DNA of 64,000 nt from Anaerolineae bacterium (lineage in GTDB: Bacteria > Chloroflexota > Anaerolineae > Aggregatilineales > Phototrophicaceae). This document shows, piece after piece, positions 1 through 8,288 of this stretch. Position 1 is the stretch's first letter. Each line of letters starts with the position of its first letter. The DNA lies in assembly GCA_022821805.1 (NCBI GenBank), contig JAJECX010000016.1, forward strand, positions 16,317 through 80,316, written 5' to 3'. The notes beneath the pieces were generated by a model. That model was not told where the DNA came from. It saw only the letters and a list, made by a program, of their open reading frames with translations, and searched no databases. The translations under genes and the position numbers were made by a program.

Positions 1-97
1 CGCCGGGCGCCGCCTGCATGGCGAACCAAAGCAAGGTAATCGCGCCCAATATCGTGGGTATCGCAAGCAACAGACGCCTTACAATGTATTTTTGCAT
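1..97 (-). CDS. ABC transporter permease, DppB-type, N-terminal fragment
   Basis: The first 32 codons of an inner-membrane permease run off the left edge. Translation from the ATG at 97 begins MQKYIVRRLLLAIPTILGAI, a basic start followed by the first transmembrane helix, as in DppB/OppB. The other DppB-like genes here begin with similar (K/T)Y(I/T)(I/R)RR(L/F)L patterns. It lies downstream of a family-5 binding protein on the same strand, so it is probably the first permease of that importer. The 173-bp gap between them holds an inverted repeat. The substrate cannot be told. Confidence 0.8.
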   Translation of the reverse strand, partial: MQKYIVRRLLLAIPTILGAITLLWFAMQAAPG

Positions 98-115
98 AGC
101 TGGTTGATCTCTACA

Positions 116-154
116 GCGGCGCCAAAGATGCTATCGAGCAGACGAGGGCGCCGC
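116..154. terminator. Inverted repeat between binding-protein and permease genes
   Basis: GCGGCGCC at 116-123 and its exact complement GGCGCCGC at 147-154 can form an 8-bp GC-only stem with a 23-nt loop. There is no T-run after it. Its place between a binding-protein gene and its permease suggests partial termination or protection of the upstream mRNA, which would let the binding protein be made in excess. That role is inferred from known binding-protein operons. Confidence 0.45.
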
Positions 155-270
155 CGTCCATAGATGAAACAAGCGCGCGTCAGCGTCCGCGAATGGTCGC
201 GCGAAATGGGCGGCAAGCGCCTTTCGACGCCTGCCGTCCCAAAGCGATCTGAAACATTCCGACTGCAACT

Positions 271-1911
271 TTATTCGTTGAGCCAGGCTTTGTGGAAGAG
301 CGGGATGCGTCCGCCCAGCTCCCATACGATGCCCTCAACCGCCGGATTCACGACATTGATCCAGGGCGAGTGCCAGCCCCAAATGGTCAACTGCTGCTCC
401 AGGAAGATAGTCTGCGCTTTGTGTGAAAGGCGCTTGCGCTCTTCCAGATCGGTCGTTGCCGAGAAGGCGTCGAATGTCGCTTGCAGTTCCTCCGCAACGT
501 CAACCAGATAGGGTACGGTCGCGTCGTCAATCTGGTAAATCGACCAGAAGGCGTCGGGCGCCCAGGCCGCTTCTATAGCTGATGTCACCGCGAAGAAGGA
601 CCCCTGCGAGTGGTGCCCGAAGGTCCAGTTGCCCTGGTTCTCGCGCCATTCATCCAGCATGGCATTCCATTCGGCGGTCTTGATCGGGGCGTCAATGCCA
701 ATCTCGGTCAAGTACTGCTGGTAAATCTCGTTAAACAATCCCCAAAGCGCGAAATCGGCGGAGATGATGTTGACGACCAGCTTCTCGCGCCCGTCGACGC
801 ATTCCTTGAATTCGGGCGGGGACTCTTCGTTCATGTCGCATTCGCGGTAACGGAAGCCGTCATCGGCCAGCGCCCAGCCCGCTTCCTCCAGAATCTCGGC
901 CGCCCGTTCCGGATCGTAAGGCGCCACTTCCGGCAGATCATCGGTCCAATAGGGCGAGTTTGGCGATACGCCACCGCGCGAGCGCTGTGGCAAGCCGAAG
1001 AGAACCTCTTCGATAATCGCCTCGAAATCGATCGCGTGCGCCAGCGCTTGACGCAGCGACAGCTCGGTCATCGGATAGCGCGATGTATTGACGCTGATCA
1101 TGGTCACGCCCGGTCCCACTGGCGTGTTCACGACGAATTTGCCGTCATTCTGCAAGCGCACCGCGTCTTCCGGCTCAATGCCATCGACATAATGCACATT
1201 TTCCGATTCAACCTCGATCAAGCGCACCGTGGTATCGCCGTGAATGCGAATGGTCAAGCCATCAAGCAAGGGCGCGCCTTGCCAGTAATTCGGGTTGGCG
1301 ACGTACTGAATCTCGCTCTGCGGCTCATGCGACTTGAACATGAAGGCGCCAGTGCCGACCGGATTCTCGTGGAAGGTCGAGCCATCTTCGCCCCAAGCCG
1401 TTGGGCTGATCTGATAAGCGTCGGTGCCTACGGCTACGATATAGATGAAGTCGCCGTTGGGTTTGTCAATCCAAATTTTCACCGTGTGGTCATCAACGGC
1501 TTCCATCTGTTGGATTTTGCTCAAGCGAACATGACCGCGGGCATCGGGATCATCAAGCTGGCGTTGGATATTAAAGATCACCGCATCGGCATTCCACGGT
1601 GTGCCGTCATGGAACATTACGTCATCCCGCAAATGGAATGTGTATTCCAAGCCGTCGTCGGAAATCTCCCAGTCGGTGGCCAGGAAGGGCATCAGATTGT
1701 CGTTGTCATCCACCGTGAGCAAGGTGTCATAGAGGGGCCGGACATTGCGGATGCTGGGCCAAGTGGTTCTGGTCTGATCCCAGGCAATCACATCAGCCGA
1801 CTGCATCATGATCAAGGTGCCGCCCTCATTCGCCTCCTGCGGCGCGACTGGTATGGCCAGCGCCAGCAGGGCAAGCACAAGTACCGCTATGGTCAGTATC
1901 TTCTTCGACAT
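271..1911 (-). CDS. ABC transporter substrate-binding protein, family 5 (peptide/opine/nickel type)
   Basis: A 546-aa exported solute receptor. The start at 1911 gives MSKKILTIAVLVLALLALAI, a typical signal peptide, with AAGGAGAG just upstream; a start five codons earlier is possible but has no such site. The mature part has the SBP_bac_5 layout: an early GTLIMMQSADV strand, LRDDVMFHDGTPWNADAVIF (the family's hydrophobic-ligand region) and LRQALAHAIDFEAIIEEVLFG. Length is normal for the family. There is no lipobox Cys, so it may be released or held by another anchor. A partial DppB-type permease follows. The real substrate is unknown. Confidence 0.88.
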   Translation of the reverse strand: MSKKILTIAVLVLALLALAIPVAPQEANEGGTLIMMQSADVIAWDQTRTTWPSIRNVRPLYDTLLTVDDNDNLMPFLATDWEISDDGLEYTFHLRDDVMFHDGTPWNADAVIFNIQRQLDDPDARGHVRLSKIQQMEAVDDHTVKIWIDKPNGDFIYIVAVGTDAYQISPTAWGEDGSTFHENPVGTGAFMFKSHEPQSEIQYVANPNYWQGAPLLDGLTIRIHGDTTVRLIEVESENVHYVDGIEPEDAVRLQNDGKFVVNTPVGPGVTMISVNTSRYPMTELSLRQALAHAIDFEAIIEEVLFGLPQRSRGGVSPNSPYWTDDLPEVAPYDPERAAEILEEAGWALADDGFRYRECDMNEESPPEFKECVDGREKLVVNIISADFALWGLFNEIYQQYLTEIGIDAPIKTAEWNAMLDEWRENQGNWTFGHHSQGSFFAVTSAIEAAWAPDAFWSIYQIDDATVPYLVDVAEELQATFDAFSATTDLEERKRLSHKAQTIFLEQQLTIWGWHSPWINVVNPAVEGIVWELGGRIPLFHKAWLNE

Positions 1912-1954
1912 TGTTCTCTCCTTCAATCAATAACTTGGGCTTTCTTTTCGTACG

Positions 1955-1988
1955 TTAGCGCTCAGCGTTTTTCACTGCACCTCCTTTT
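1955..1988 (-). promoter_or_regulatory. Leader mini-ORF with strong ribosome-binding site, upstream of the binding-protein gene
   Basis: AAAAGGAGG (1988-1980) is followed after four bases by GTG and six sense codons in all (MKNAER), then TAA at 1957-1955. The binding-protein start lies about 45 bp further on with its own ribosome site. A short translated leader could couple or attenuate expression. Chance is not excluded, but the two other family-5 binding-protein genes also carry an extra purine-rich ribosome-like site in their leaders. Confidence 0.3.
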
Positions 1989-2084
1989 ACTCGCGGCAAA
2001 CCTGATGCGATAAATTCAAGCGCATCACCGATTGATCACCATGGCGCGCTCCTCATGCGCCAGCGGTAATCAATCCATGCCACA

Positions 2085-2113
2085 AGAATAACAAACGTGT
2101 CTCCTTTTGCCAA
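2085..2113 (-). promoter_or_regulatory. Sigma-70-type promoter for the binding-protein operon
   Basis: Read on the minus strand: TTGGCA (2113-2108), 17 bp, then TATTCT (2090-2085), with TGT directly before it, which makes an extended -10 (TGnTAnnnT). Spacing is ideal. It would give a leader of roughly 165 nt before the ATG at 1911, containing the mini-ORF at 1975-1955. The rest of 1912-2224 shows no gene. Confidence 0.5.
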
Positions 2114-2224
2114 AAAACGCCGCCAGAACCGGGATACTGTTGAGGTCCCGCAGCCTGACCAGTAGTCATGCGCAAAAGAGGAAACCGTATCCATAAGCCG
2201 ACTCCACATGTCGCTGTTCCCATG

Positions 2225-3304
2225 TCACCACCAGCCGACCGCGCCCCGTTTCCGCGCCTCCACTTGCGCCCGCAGCCGCTCCATCAAATCGACGCCCATC
2301 TGCCGGAATAGGTCAATCATGTCGATGGGCACCCAGTTTTCGATCAGGTAGTCGCCCTCGCGCTTCCACCAATCGAAGTCGCGCAGCGTCATCAGCTTGC
2401 CGGTGGCGGGGACGCCGGCGTATGCGCCGTTGTGATGCGAGTAGGCAGTATCCCAGATGCCGCCGGCGCAGTATGCCCCTTCGCCGATGCGCCCCATGCG
2501 CCGACCGCTGCCGGCGCGCGAGATATTGCGGTCGCCGAAACCCTCGAGCCAGGGCCGCTGATGGAAATCTTCGTATTCTTCTTTGCTGAAGCAGGCGCCG
2601 ATACCGCTGGGACCGTACCATTTCATATCCGGATGCCAGTACTTGTCCTGCTCCATGGAGCGCAAGTCGCCGCCATCGCGGCTGCGCAGATAGCGACGCA
2701 TGCCCTGCCCCATCGCCTGCACCAGTTGTCGGCTCTTGCGCGATTCGAGAGGATCTTGCTCGGTCAGCAGCAAGCCGTCTTTGGCGCGCGGACCGGGTAT
2801 CTTTCCGCCTTCCGCGCCCGGCGCCGGCGGCAGGACTTGAAAGCCGGCTGCGCGCATCACCGCCAGGATGTCAAGCTGCAAATAGGCTTCGGCGATTTTG
2901 CCTTGGCGCATGACGTAGAAGACGCCAAACCAGATATTCGTCTTCTGGCCTGTGGCGGGAATGCCGAGCCATTCTCGCTCGAAGCTGCCGGTCAGATAAC
3001 CGCAGCCGCTGACCCACTCCTCGCCGCCGACCGTGGCGTACAGGTCGGAGCTTTCGTCGATGCCGCCCATGAAGACGTAGGGGGCGTGTTTGAGATCGGG
3101 AAAAGCGTGAAACAAGGGCGTCCAGAAACCGGTGATCGTGTTATCCGCGCCAAGCAATTGATCAATTGGCGCCGAGACATTCCAATCGACGTCATCGTGG
3201 ACAGCCGCTCGTACCGTTTGCGGGATATTCTCGATGCCGACGTGATTTAGCTTCTGCCAGAAATCCCAGACGGCTTCTTTGTTTTTTTGGTTCAGTTGGC
3301 TCAT
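2225..3304 (-). CDS. SnoaL-like/NTF2-fold protein with two tandem domains
   Basis: A 359-aa soluble protein with two SnoaL-like (polyketide-cyclase type) halves, about residues 8-155 and 185-350. Each half begins with a helix and a phrase about 'dispute over H/D' positions (VHDDVDWNVSAPIDQLLG; KYWHPDMKWYGPSGIG) and ends in a strand rich in aromatic and charged residues (IAEAYLQLDILAVMRAAGF; LIENWVPIDMIDLFRQMGV). The terminal M-DLFRQMG motif is usual in ester-cyclase SnoaL proteins that work on small hydrophobic compounds. No partner gene is evident: hsdR ends 100 bp upstream and the importer operon begins 300 bp downstream. The substrate is unknown. Confidence 0.75.
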   Translation of the reverse strand: MSQLNQKNKEAVWDFWQKLNHVGIENIPQTVRAAVHDDVDWNVSAPIDQLLGADNTITGFWTPLFHAFPDLKHAPYVFMGGIDESSDLYATVGGEEWVSGCGYLTGSFEREWLGIPATGQKTNIWFGVFYVMRQGKIAEAYLQLDILAVMRAAGFQVLPPAPGAEGGKIPGPRAKDGLLLTEQDPLESRKSRQLVQAMGQGMRRYLRSRDGGDLRSMEQDKYWHPDMKWYGPSGIGACFSKEEYEDFHQRPWLEGFGDRNISRAGSGRRMGRIGEGAYCAGGIWDTAYSHHNGAYAGVPATGKLMTLRDFDWWKREGDYLIENWVPIDMIDLFRQMGVDLMERLRAQVEARKRGAVGWW

Positions 3305-3404
3305 AGCGCTAGTAACGTCACGTTGCGCTCTCGAGAAACTGGCCGACGCCCGCTTTCATGTCATCCAAGTCGCCGATTTGGAACAAGGCAACAATTGCTG
3401 GCGA

Positions 3405-6400
3405 CTAAGCCACTGTCTGGTATATGCTCTCGCCGTCTCGAATGTAAGACTCGTAAATGTGTCGATATATGATCCTGCACTTATCATCATATAACTCCTT
3501 GCCATAAGTGGAGCTTGGCAGATCGACATCAAGGGTTTTCTCGATGACAAGTTTGACTGAGGCGCGAGTTTCTTGATGTTTACGCCAGTCCAAAACAAGT
3601 TTTCCGCGCAATTTCTCAAGCAATTTTTGGGCCGTTCGTTTTACTTTTTTCCGGTCCTTGTCGCTCAGGTCGGTCGTGGATTCTGTCAAAAGGTCAAATA
3701 CAGCCAGTTCTTCTTCGCTAAGCTGCTCCCGCATGGCGCGCTTTTCTTCGGCTTCCAAGTCATTTAGAAATGACTTCAGGCGTTCAAACATAACTTCCGC
3801 ATTAACGGCGCCGGCATTGTATTCGGCCAGCATCTTTTCGAAAGCCTCCTGATAATTCATACGGGTAGGATTCTGGCTTACCAGCTTCTCCAACTTGCGC
3901 CTGACAACAGCTTCGAGTTGTTTAACGGCGGTGTGTTTATAGCCATCTTCAAGTTTCTTGCGCAAAGCATCAAAGTCGATCTGACTGAGATCAATTCGGC
4001 GGAAAGTATCGCTTGGCGCAGCTTCTATGACGTATTCCTCCGCAATAACTGATTCATCAAGCAACTGCTTCACTTCCGCCTCAACATCGGAAAGATCCAC
4101 ATCTGGAATCTCCGCTATGATTGTCTGAGCAAGAATGTTAAGCAGTTTTCGCGTTGTGGAGAATTCACTTGCGGCCACGTCTGGCAAAATAGTCTTAAAT
4201 AGACGATTGACCTGTCGGGCGAGATTCAAGAATTCTTCGACTTCCTTTCCTTGTAGCAATGCCTCTATCGCAGCGTGCTTAAGACTTTCGCGCTCAAATC
4301 CTTCGGCGTCCTGTATTTCGTCAAGGTCTATATTCAACCTGTCACACAAAGCCAGAGCTTTGCTGATTTCTGAACGTAGCTCCTCACTCCGTTCCTGCTT
4401 TGGCTTGACAGGCATCTGCCCATCGACGACTGCGCCACCTGGACCTGTTCCGTAGATGGCAAGCGCTTTCTCCAAACTACGGAAAACCCCAATGTAATCG
4501 ACGATCAAACCATCCTGTTTATCCCGGAAAGTGCGATTGGCTCTGGCGATAGTTTGCATCAGTGTATGATTGCGCATCGGTTTATCAAGATAAATGGTAG
4601 AGCAGGCGGGGGCGTCAAAGCCGGTCATCCACATCGCGCAGACAAAGACCAATCGAAGCTTGTTTTCCGGATTCTTGAATTTTTCATCGAGTGATTCTTT
4701 GACGATGCGCTCCCTGTGCGGCTCAATGTCTAATCCTTTCTCCTCAAAGAGCGCTTTCTCATTCTGTGACGCTGATATAACCACCGCCATATCGGTTTCA
4801 CGCATAAATTTGAGCTTTTCATTTAGCGTTTGCCGCTCTAATCCACTTGCCGCGGTCGTGAGACGTTTCTTCAGCGCTTTGATTTCTCCATCCCAGCCAC
4901 GCTTGACCAGTTGGTGCATCTTGACAGCCGTGAAGCGATCGATGCACACGACCATCGCCTTGCTGTGATAACTGCGCCCGGCAAAACCGCGCTCCATATA
5001 ATGCGCCACGATATCTTCGGCGATTGCCACAAGGCGTGGCGTGCGCGTGATGACCTGATATTCCTGCTTGAATTCTCGTTCCAGCTTGTCTTCCTGCGAT
5101 TCATCAAGATTGGCTGAATCCAGCAGATTCGTCATATCATCATTCAGCTCTTCATTGGCAAGCTGCAATCGGGGAACGCGATTTTCATAGTACAGGGGCA
5201 CCGTCGCGCCATCGTCAACCGATTGCTTGAAATCATAGACGCTGACATATTCGCCGAAGACTTCACGGGTCTTTTCTTCTTCGTCGGTCATCAGCGGCGT
5301 GCCGGTAAAACCGATGAAGGCGGCATTAGGCAGCGTCTTTCTCATGTTCATGGCTAATTCCGCGTATTGGCTGCGATGGGCTTCGTCGGTCATGACAATT
5401 ATGTCGTCTCGTTCCGACAGCAGCGGGTATGGCTCGCCATCGAGAGTATGAAATTTTTGAATCAGGGTAAAGGCATAGCGACTGTCATTGCGCAAGAGTC
5501 TTTTAAGTTCTTCGCCAGTCTGCGCCTGGAAATCGCGCTGCCCACTCTTGACATCCGGTACAGCGCCCACACTGGCGAAGTTCTGATAAATCTGCTCGTC
5601 AAGTTCTTTGCGGTCGGTGACGATCAAAAATGTCCAGTTGCCACACAGCTTGCGCAAGACTTTCCCCGAGAAGAAAATCATGCTGTAAGATTTGCCTGCT
5701 CCCTGTGTATGCCAGAAGACGCCCAAACGCCCTCGTTTGTCTTCCAGCGATTTCACCGCCTTAAGCGCATTATTCACGCCTAGGACCTGATGATTCCGCG
5801 CCAGGAGTTTCTGGGCGCCGCCGCCCGCCCCTTTGAAGAGGACAAAATTCTCCACCAGGTCCAGCAAGCGGGCAGGCTCGCAAGTACCGCGCAGCATCGT
5901 TGCCAAGCTGATTTGCCCGGCTTCTTTTTCGTTGCCGACGCGCTTCCACTCGCCAAAGTGCTCCCAGGGAGCGGTGAGGCTGCCGATGCGGCTGCGACGC
6001 GCGTTGGACAGAATGACAAAGGCGTTGTACCAGAAGAGATGCGGAATCGCCTCTTTGTAGTCTTGGAAATTGCCGTGATAGGCATCTTCCACGCGGCGAT
6101 GCGACGCTTTCAGTTCGATAAATCCAAGCGGGATTCCGTTCACGAACAAGACAATATCAGCGCGTTTGCTGTACAAGCCGTCGCGACTGAGCAGGCGGAA
6201 TTGCTGAACCGCCAGCCAGTCATTCTCGCTCGGCGCGTTCCAGTCGATCAAATTGACCGTCTCGATAAGGTCATCGCCCGCATCGTCTTTGAGAGGCACT
6301 TTGACGCCATGTTTGAGCAGCTTGTAAACGTCCTGATTGGCATCGGCGAGGCTTTGGCGGCTGCGGTCGGCCAGCAAAATATCCCGCGCTAGATCAAGCG

Positions 6401-6605
6401 CTCCGGCTGGGGTGTCGGGATTCAAGCGCCGCAAAGCTGGCGCCAAGCGGGAAAGCAGCAGGACTTCATCGCGACTTTCGCGCCCGAAGAAGCTGCCGCC
6501 GTCGCTGAATTCGTTATAGGCATTTACAGCCTCGTAACCCAATTCAGCCAGCAAGTTCATCACGGCGGTTTCCAATGCCTCTTCTGAATCGGGGTCTTTA
6601 ACCAT
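3405..6605 (-). CDS. hsdR: Type I restriction endonuclease subunit R
   Basis: The 1066-aa motor and nuclease subunit of a type I restriction-modification enzyme; it translocates DNA with ATP and cuts at distance when the site is unmethylated. The N-terminal PD-(D/E)xK nuclease is visible as RADIVLFVNGIPLGFIELKAS (D150, E164, K166). Helicase motifs follow: Walker A QGAGKS near 301-306, DEAH at 407-410, GFTGTP at 432-437, then TGFDAP and QTIARANR of the second RecA lobe. The C-terminal third is helical and charged and would contact HsdM/HsdS. Length is normal and no frame break is seen. The start overlaps the end of the OLD-family gene by 8 bp, so translation is likely coupled. Confidence 0.95.
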   Translation of the reverse strand: MVKDPDSEEALETAVMNLLAELGYEAVNAYNEFSDGGSFFGRESRDEVLLLSRLAPALRRLNPDTPAGALDLARDILLADRSRQSLADANQDVYKLLKHGVKVPLKDDAGDDLIETVNLIDWNAPSENDWLAVQQFRLLSRDGLYSKRADIVLFVNGIPLGFIELKASHRRVEDAYHGNFQDYKEAIPHLFWYNAFVILSNARRSRIGSLTAPWEHFGEWKRVGNEKEAGQISLATMLRGTCEPARLLDLVENFVLFKGAGGGAQKLLARNHQVLGVNNALKAVKSLEDKRGRLGVFWHTQGAGKSYSMIFFSGKVLRKLCGNWTFLIVTDRKELDEQIYQNFASVGAVPDVKSGQRDFQAQTGEELKRLLRNDSRYAFTLIQKFHTLDGEPYPLLSERDDIIVMTDEAHRSQYAELAMNMRKTLPNAAFIGFTGTPLMTDEEEKTREVFGEYVSVYDFKQSVDDGATVPLYYENRVPRLQLANEELNDDMTNLLDSANLDESQEDKLEREFKQEYQVITRTPRLVAIAEDIVAHYMERGFAGRSYHSKAMVVCIDRFTAVKMHQLVKRGWDGEIKALKKRLTTAASGLERQTLNEKLKFMRETDMAVVISASQNEKALFEEKGLDIEPHRERIVKESLDEKFKNPENKLRLVFVCAMWMTGFDAPACSTIYLDKPMRNHTLMQTIARANRTFRDKQDGLIVDYIGVFRSLEKALAIYGTGPGGAVVDGQMPVKPKQERSEELRSEISKALALCDRLNIDLDEIQDAEGFERESLKHAAIEALLQGKEVEEFLNLARQVNRLFKTILPDVAASEFSTTRKLLNILAQTIIAEIPDVDLSDVEAEVKQLLDESVIAEEYVIEAAPSDTFRRIDLSQIDFDALRKKLEDGYKHTAVKQLEAVVRRKLEKLVSQNPTRMNYQEAFEKMLAEYNAGAVNAEVMFERLKSFLNDLEAEEKRAMREQLSEEELAVFDLLTESTTDLSDKDRKKVKRTAQKLLEKLRGKLVLDWRKHQETRASVKLVIEKTLDVDLPSSTYGKELYDDKCRIIYRHIYESYIRDGESIYQTVA

Positions 6606-8262
6606 TTTCGGGTTCGGTCTGGTTTACCAAGCCGTTTATAAGTGCAACAAACCTATTAAGTTTATCGCTGGCAATGGCATCTTGATGATATTGAAGCATC
6701 AAGTGTTGGGGCTTCTGATACCGATCAGGTGCTTTAGATATTCCCAGAAATCTCTCAATATCCGGCTCCACGGCCTCTACCTTATATGTATACTCATTAT
6801 GACTTCTGCATATCAGACCTGCCAGATTCAGGTTCTTCTCATTCTTCTTGTCAGTATCATACAGGACCGAATGATTTATTCCGAAGCAGCCCAATAGATT
6901 CATGAAGCGGTGAATGTTGTATTTTCCAAAACAGTCAAGGACAAATAATCCCCCCGCAGGGCCATCAACGCATCCGTTTGCTATGAGATAATTGATGAAC
7001 GCTACTTCCGTTGGGCCTTCAACTAACAAGACAAGATTAGCGAAGAACATTCCGCAACGAAACGGATTCAACCAAAGGAAATATTTTATACCTTCCATAT
7101 CTAAATTTCGATTCTCATCAGTATCAGAGATATTGAGCAGATCGTTTATTTCTTGGTTATCCTCAAAGATCTGTTTGCGTTCTTCTTCAGATAATTGTCC
7201 GACTGCTGTTTTACCTTGTTGCCTGCGAAGACGAATAATAGCGGATAAATTGTCGCTATTGTTTGATACGAAATTTGCAGAGTGTGTGGAAATTAGGACT
7301 TGATTACCTTCTTGAGCGCCTATTAGCTGAAGTCCTCTGCACAGTACATCTTGTTGCGGAGGATGCAGGAAGGCTTCCGGTTCTTCAAAAAGTATCAGGG
7401 TGAGATTGGGTCTAAACTCCTTTTTTGTCGAAGGTTTCCGCTCAAATTTGTACTCAGATGCTAGTGTCAGCAAAGTATAAATGAGATGACGCTGGAAACC
7501 TTGCCCATAACGTGCAGCGGGTAAAGTATCATCTATTTGGGAGTCGTGAAAATCGAAACTAACCAGATTTTTGACGATCTCAGTTTCGGAAAACGGATTT
7601 ATGTTTAAGCGAAATTCCGTATCCCATTCAGAAATTCTATCATTGATGTCGTTCTGCAGTCCCCTTAACGAGAGGTCTTCGTCAGTTTTTTCTTCTTGAA
7701 ATTCTGCCATCTTCTGGGAGAAATCTTGTACCATCGCTTGGAAGGTCGCACTTGATTTCACAAGCTTGCCGACAATTTTATTGATGATGTCACGGAGCGC
7801 GGAGGGACCACTCGTTTTCATATGTTCATCTAGTTTACTTACAGCGGGAATATAGATGATGTCGCCAAGTTTTCCCTGTTGAACATTCTTTGCCCCGTAG
7901 AACTGTTCGGTTGCCCATTGCTTATCACGCTTGAGAGCAAAAATGCCTTTATTTTTGCCCTTGAGATACTTTCGCACTCGGAGACGATTGTCACCAATCT
8001 TGTATTCATCCTTGAGAGTTTCGTATTCTTCACTTGTTAGAACATATTCGATCTGTATCCAACACTCATCACCAGTAGCGCCTTCTTTTGGAGCGTCTGT
8101 CTTAGCGTCGAATTTGTGGGTATCGTAAAATGTCCTTAGCGCATCAATGGCATTGGTTTTGCCAGCATTGTTTGCACCTACAAGTAGACAATAATCATCC
8201 AGGTGGAACGTGACATCGACGAGCGACCGGAAATTATGTACCTGTACTGTCTTGATCTGCAT
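6598..8262 (-). CDS. OLD-family ATP-dependent nuclease (AAA ATPase with TOPRIM)
   Basis: A 554-aa protein with an SMC/RecF-like ATPase and a C-terminal TOPRIM domain, as in OLD nucleases. It shows Walker A VGANNAGKTNA (about residues 28-38), Walker B LILFEEPEAFLHPPQ, the H-loop LISTHSANFVS, then TOPRIM motifs LVEGPTEVAF and YDTDKKNEKN (the DxD pair). OLD proteins are DNA nucleases, some acting as phage defence genes. Here it is inserted between hsdS and hsdR, overlaps hsdR by 8 bp and follows hsdS by 26 bp, so it is part of the restriction operon. It is probably an accessory defence effector; whether it works with HsdRMS or alone cannot be seen. Confidence 0.9.
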   Translation of the reverse strand: MQIKTVQVHNFRSLVDVTFHLDDYCLLVGANNAGKTNAIDALRTFYDTHKFDAKTDAPKEGATGDECWIQIEYVLTSEEYETLKDEYKIGDNRLRVRKYLKGKNKGIFALKRDKQWATEQFYGAKNVQQGKLGDIIYIPAVSKLDEHMKTSGPSALRDIINKIVGKLVKSSATFQAMVQDFSQKMAEFQEEKTDEDLSLRGLQNDINDRISEWDTEFRLNINPFSETEIVKNLVSFDFHDSQIDDTLPAARYGQGFQRHLIYTLLTLASEYKFERKPSTKKEFRPNLTLILFEEPEAFLHPPQQDVLCRGLQLIGAQEGNQVLISTHSANFVSNNSDNLSAIIRLRRQQGKTAVGQLSEEERKQIFEDNQEINDLLNISDTDENRNLDMEGIKYFLWLNPFRCGMFFANLVLLVEGPTEVAFINYLIANGCVDGPAGGLFVLDCFGKYNIHRFMNLLGCFGINHSVLYDTDKKNEKNLNLAGLICRSHNEYTYKVEAVEPDIERFLGISKAPDRYQKPQHLMLQYHQDAIASDKLNRFVALINGLVNQTEPENG

Positions 8263-8288
8263 TTATGGCCTCAATCCTTTGAGTACTG

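Noticed and set aside
610..2013. A 467-codon plus-strand ORF opposite the first binding-protein gene
   Set aside because: Pure shadow of the opposite coding strand: the minus-strand frame is a family-5 receptor with a signal peptide, and this one shows no recognisable domain or ribosome site.
6598..8262. Reading the OLD-family gene as a Zorya, Gabija or retron effector
   Set aside because: Gabija needs a UvrD-like helicase partner, which is absent; the gene is tightly within a type I RM operon and the only safe call is OLD-family nuclease.
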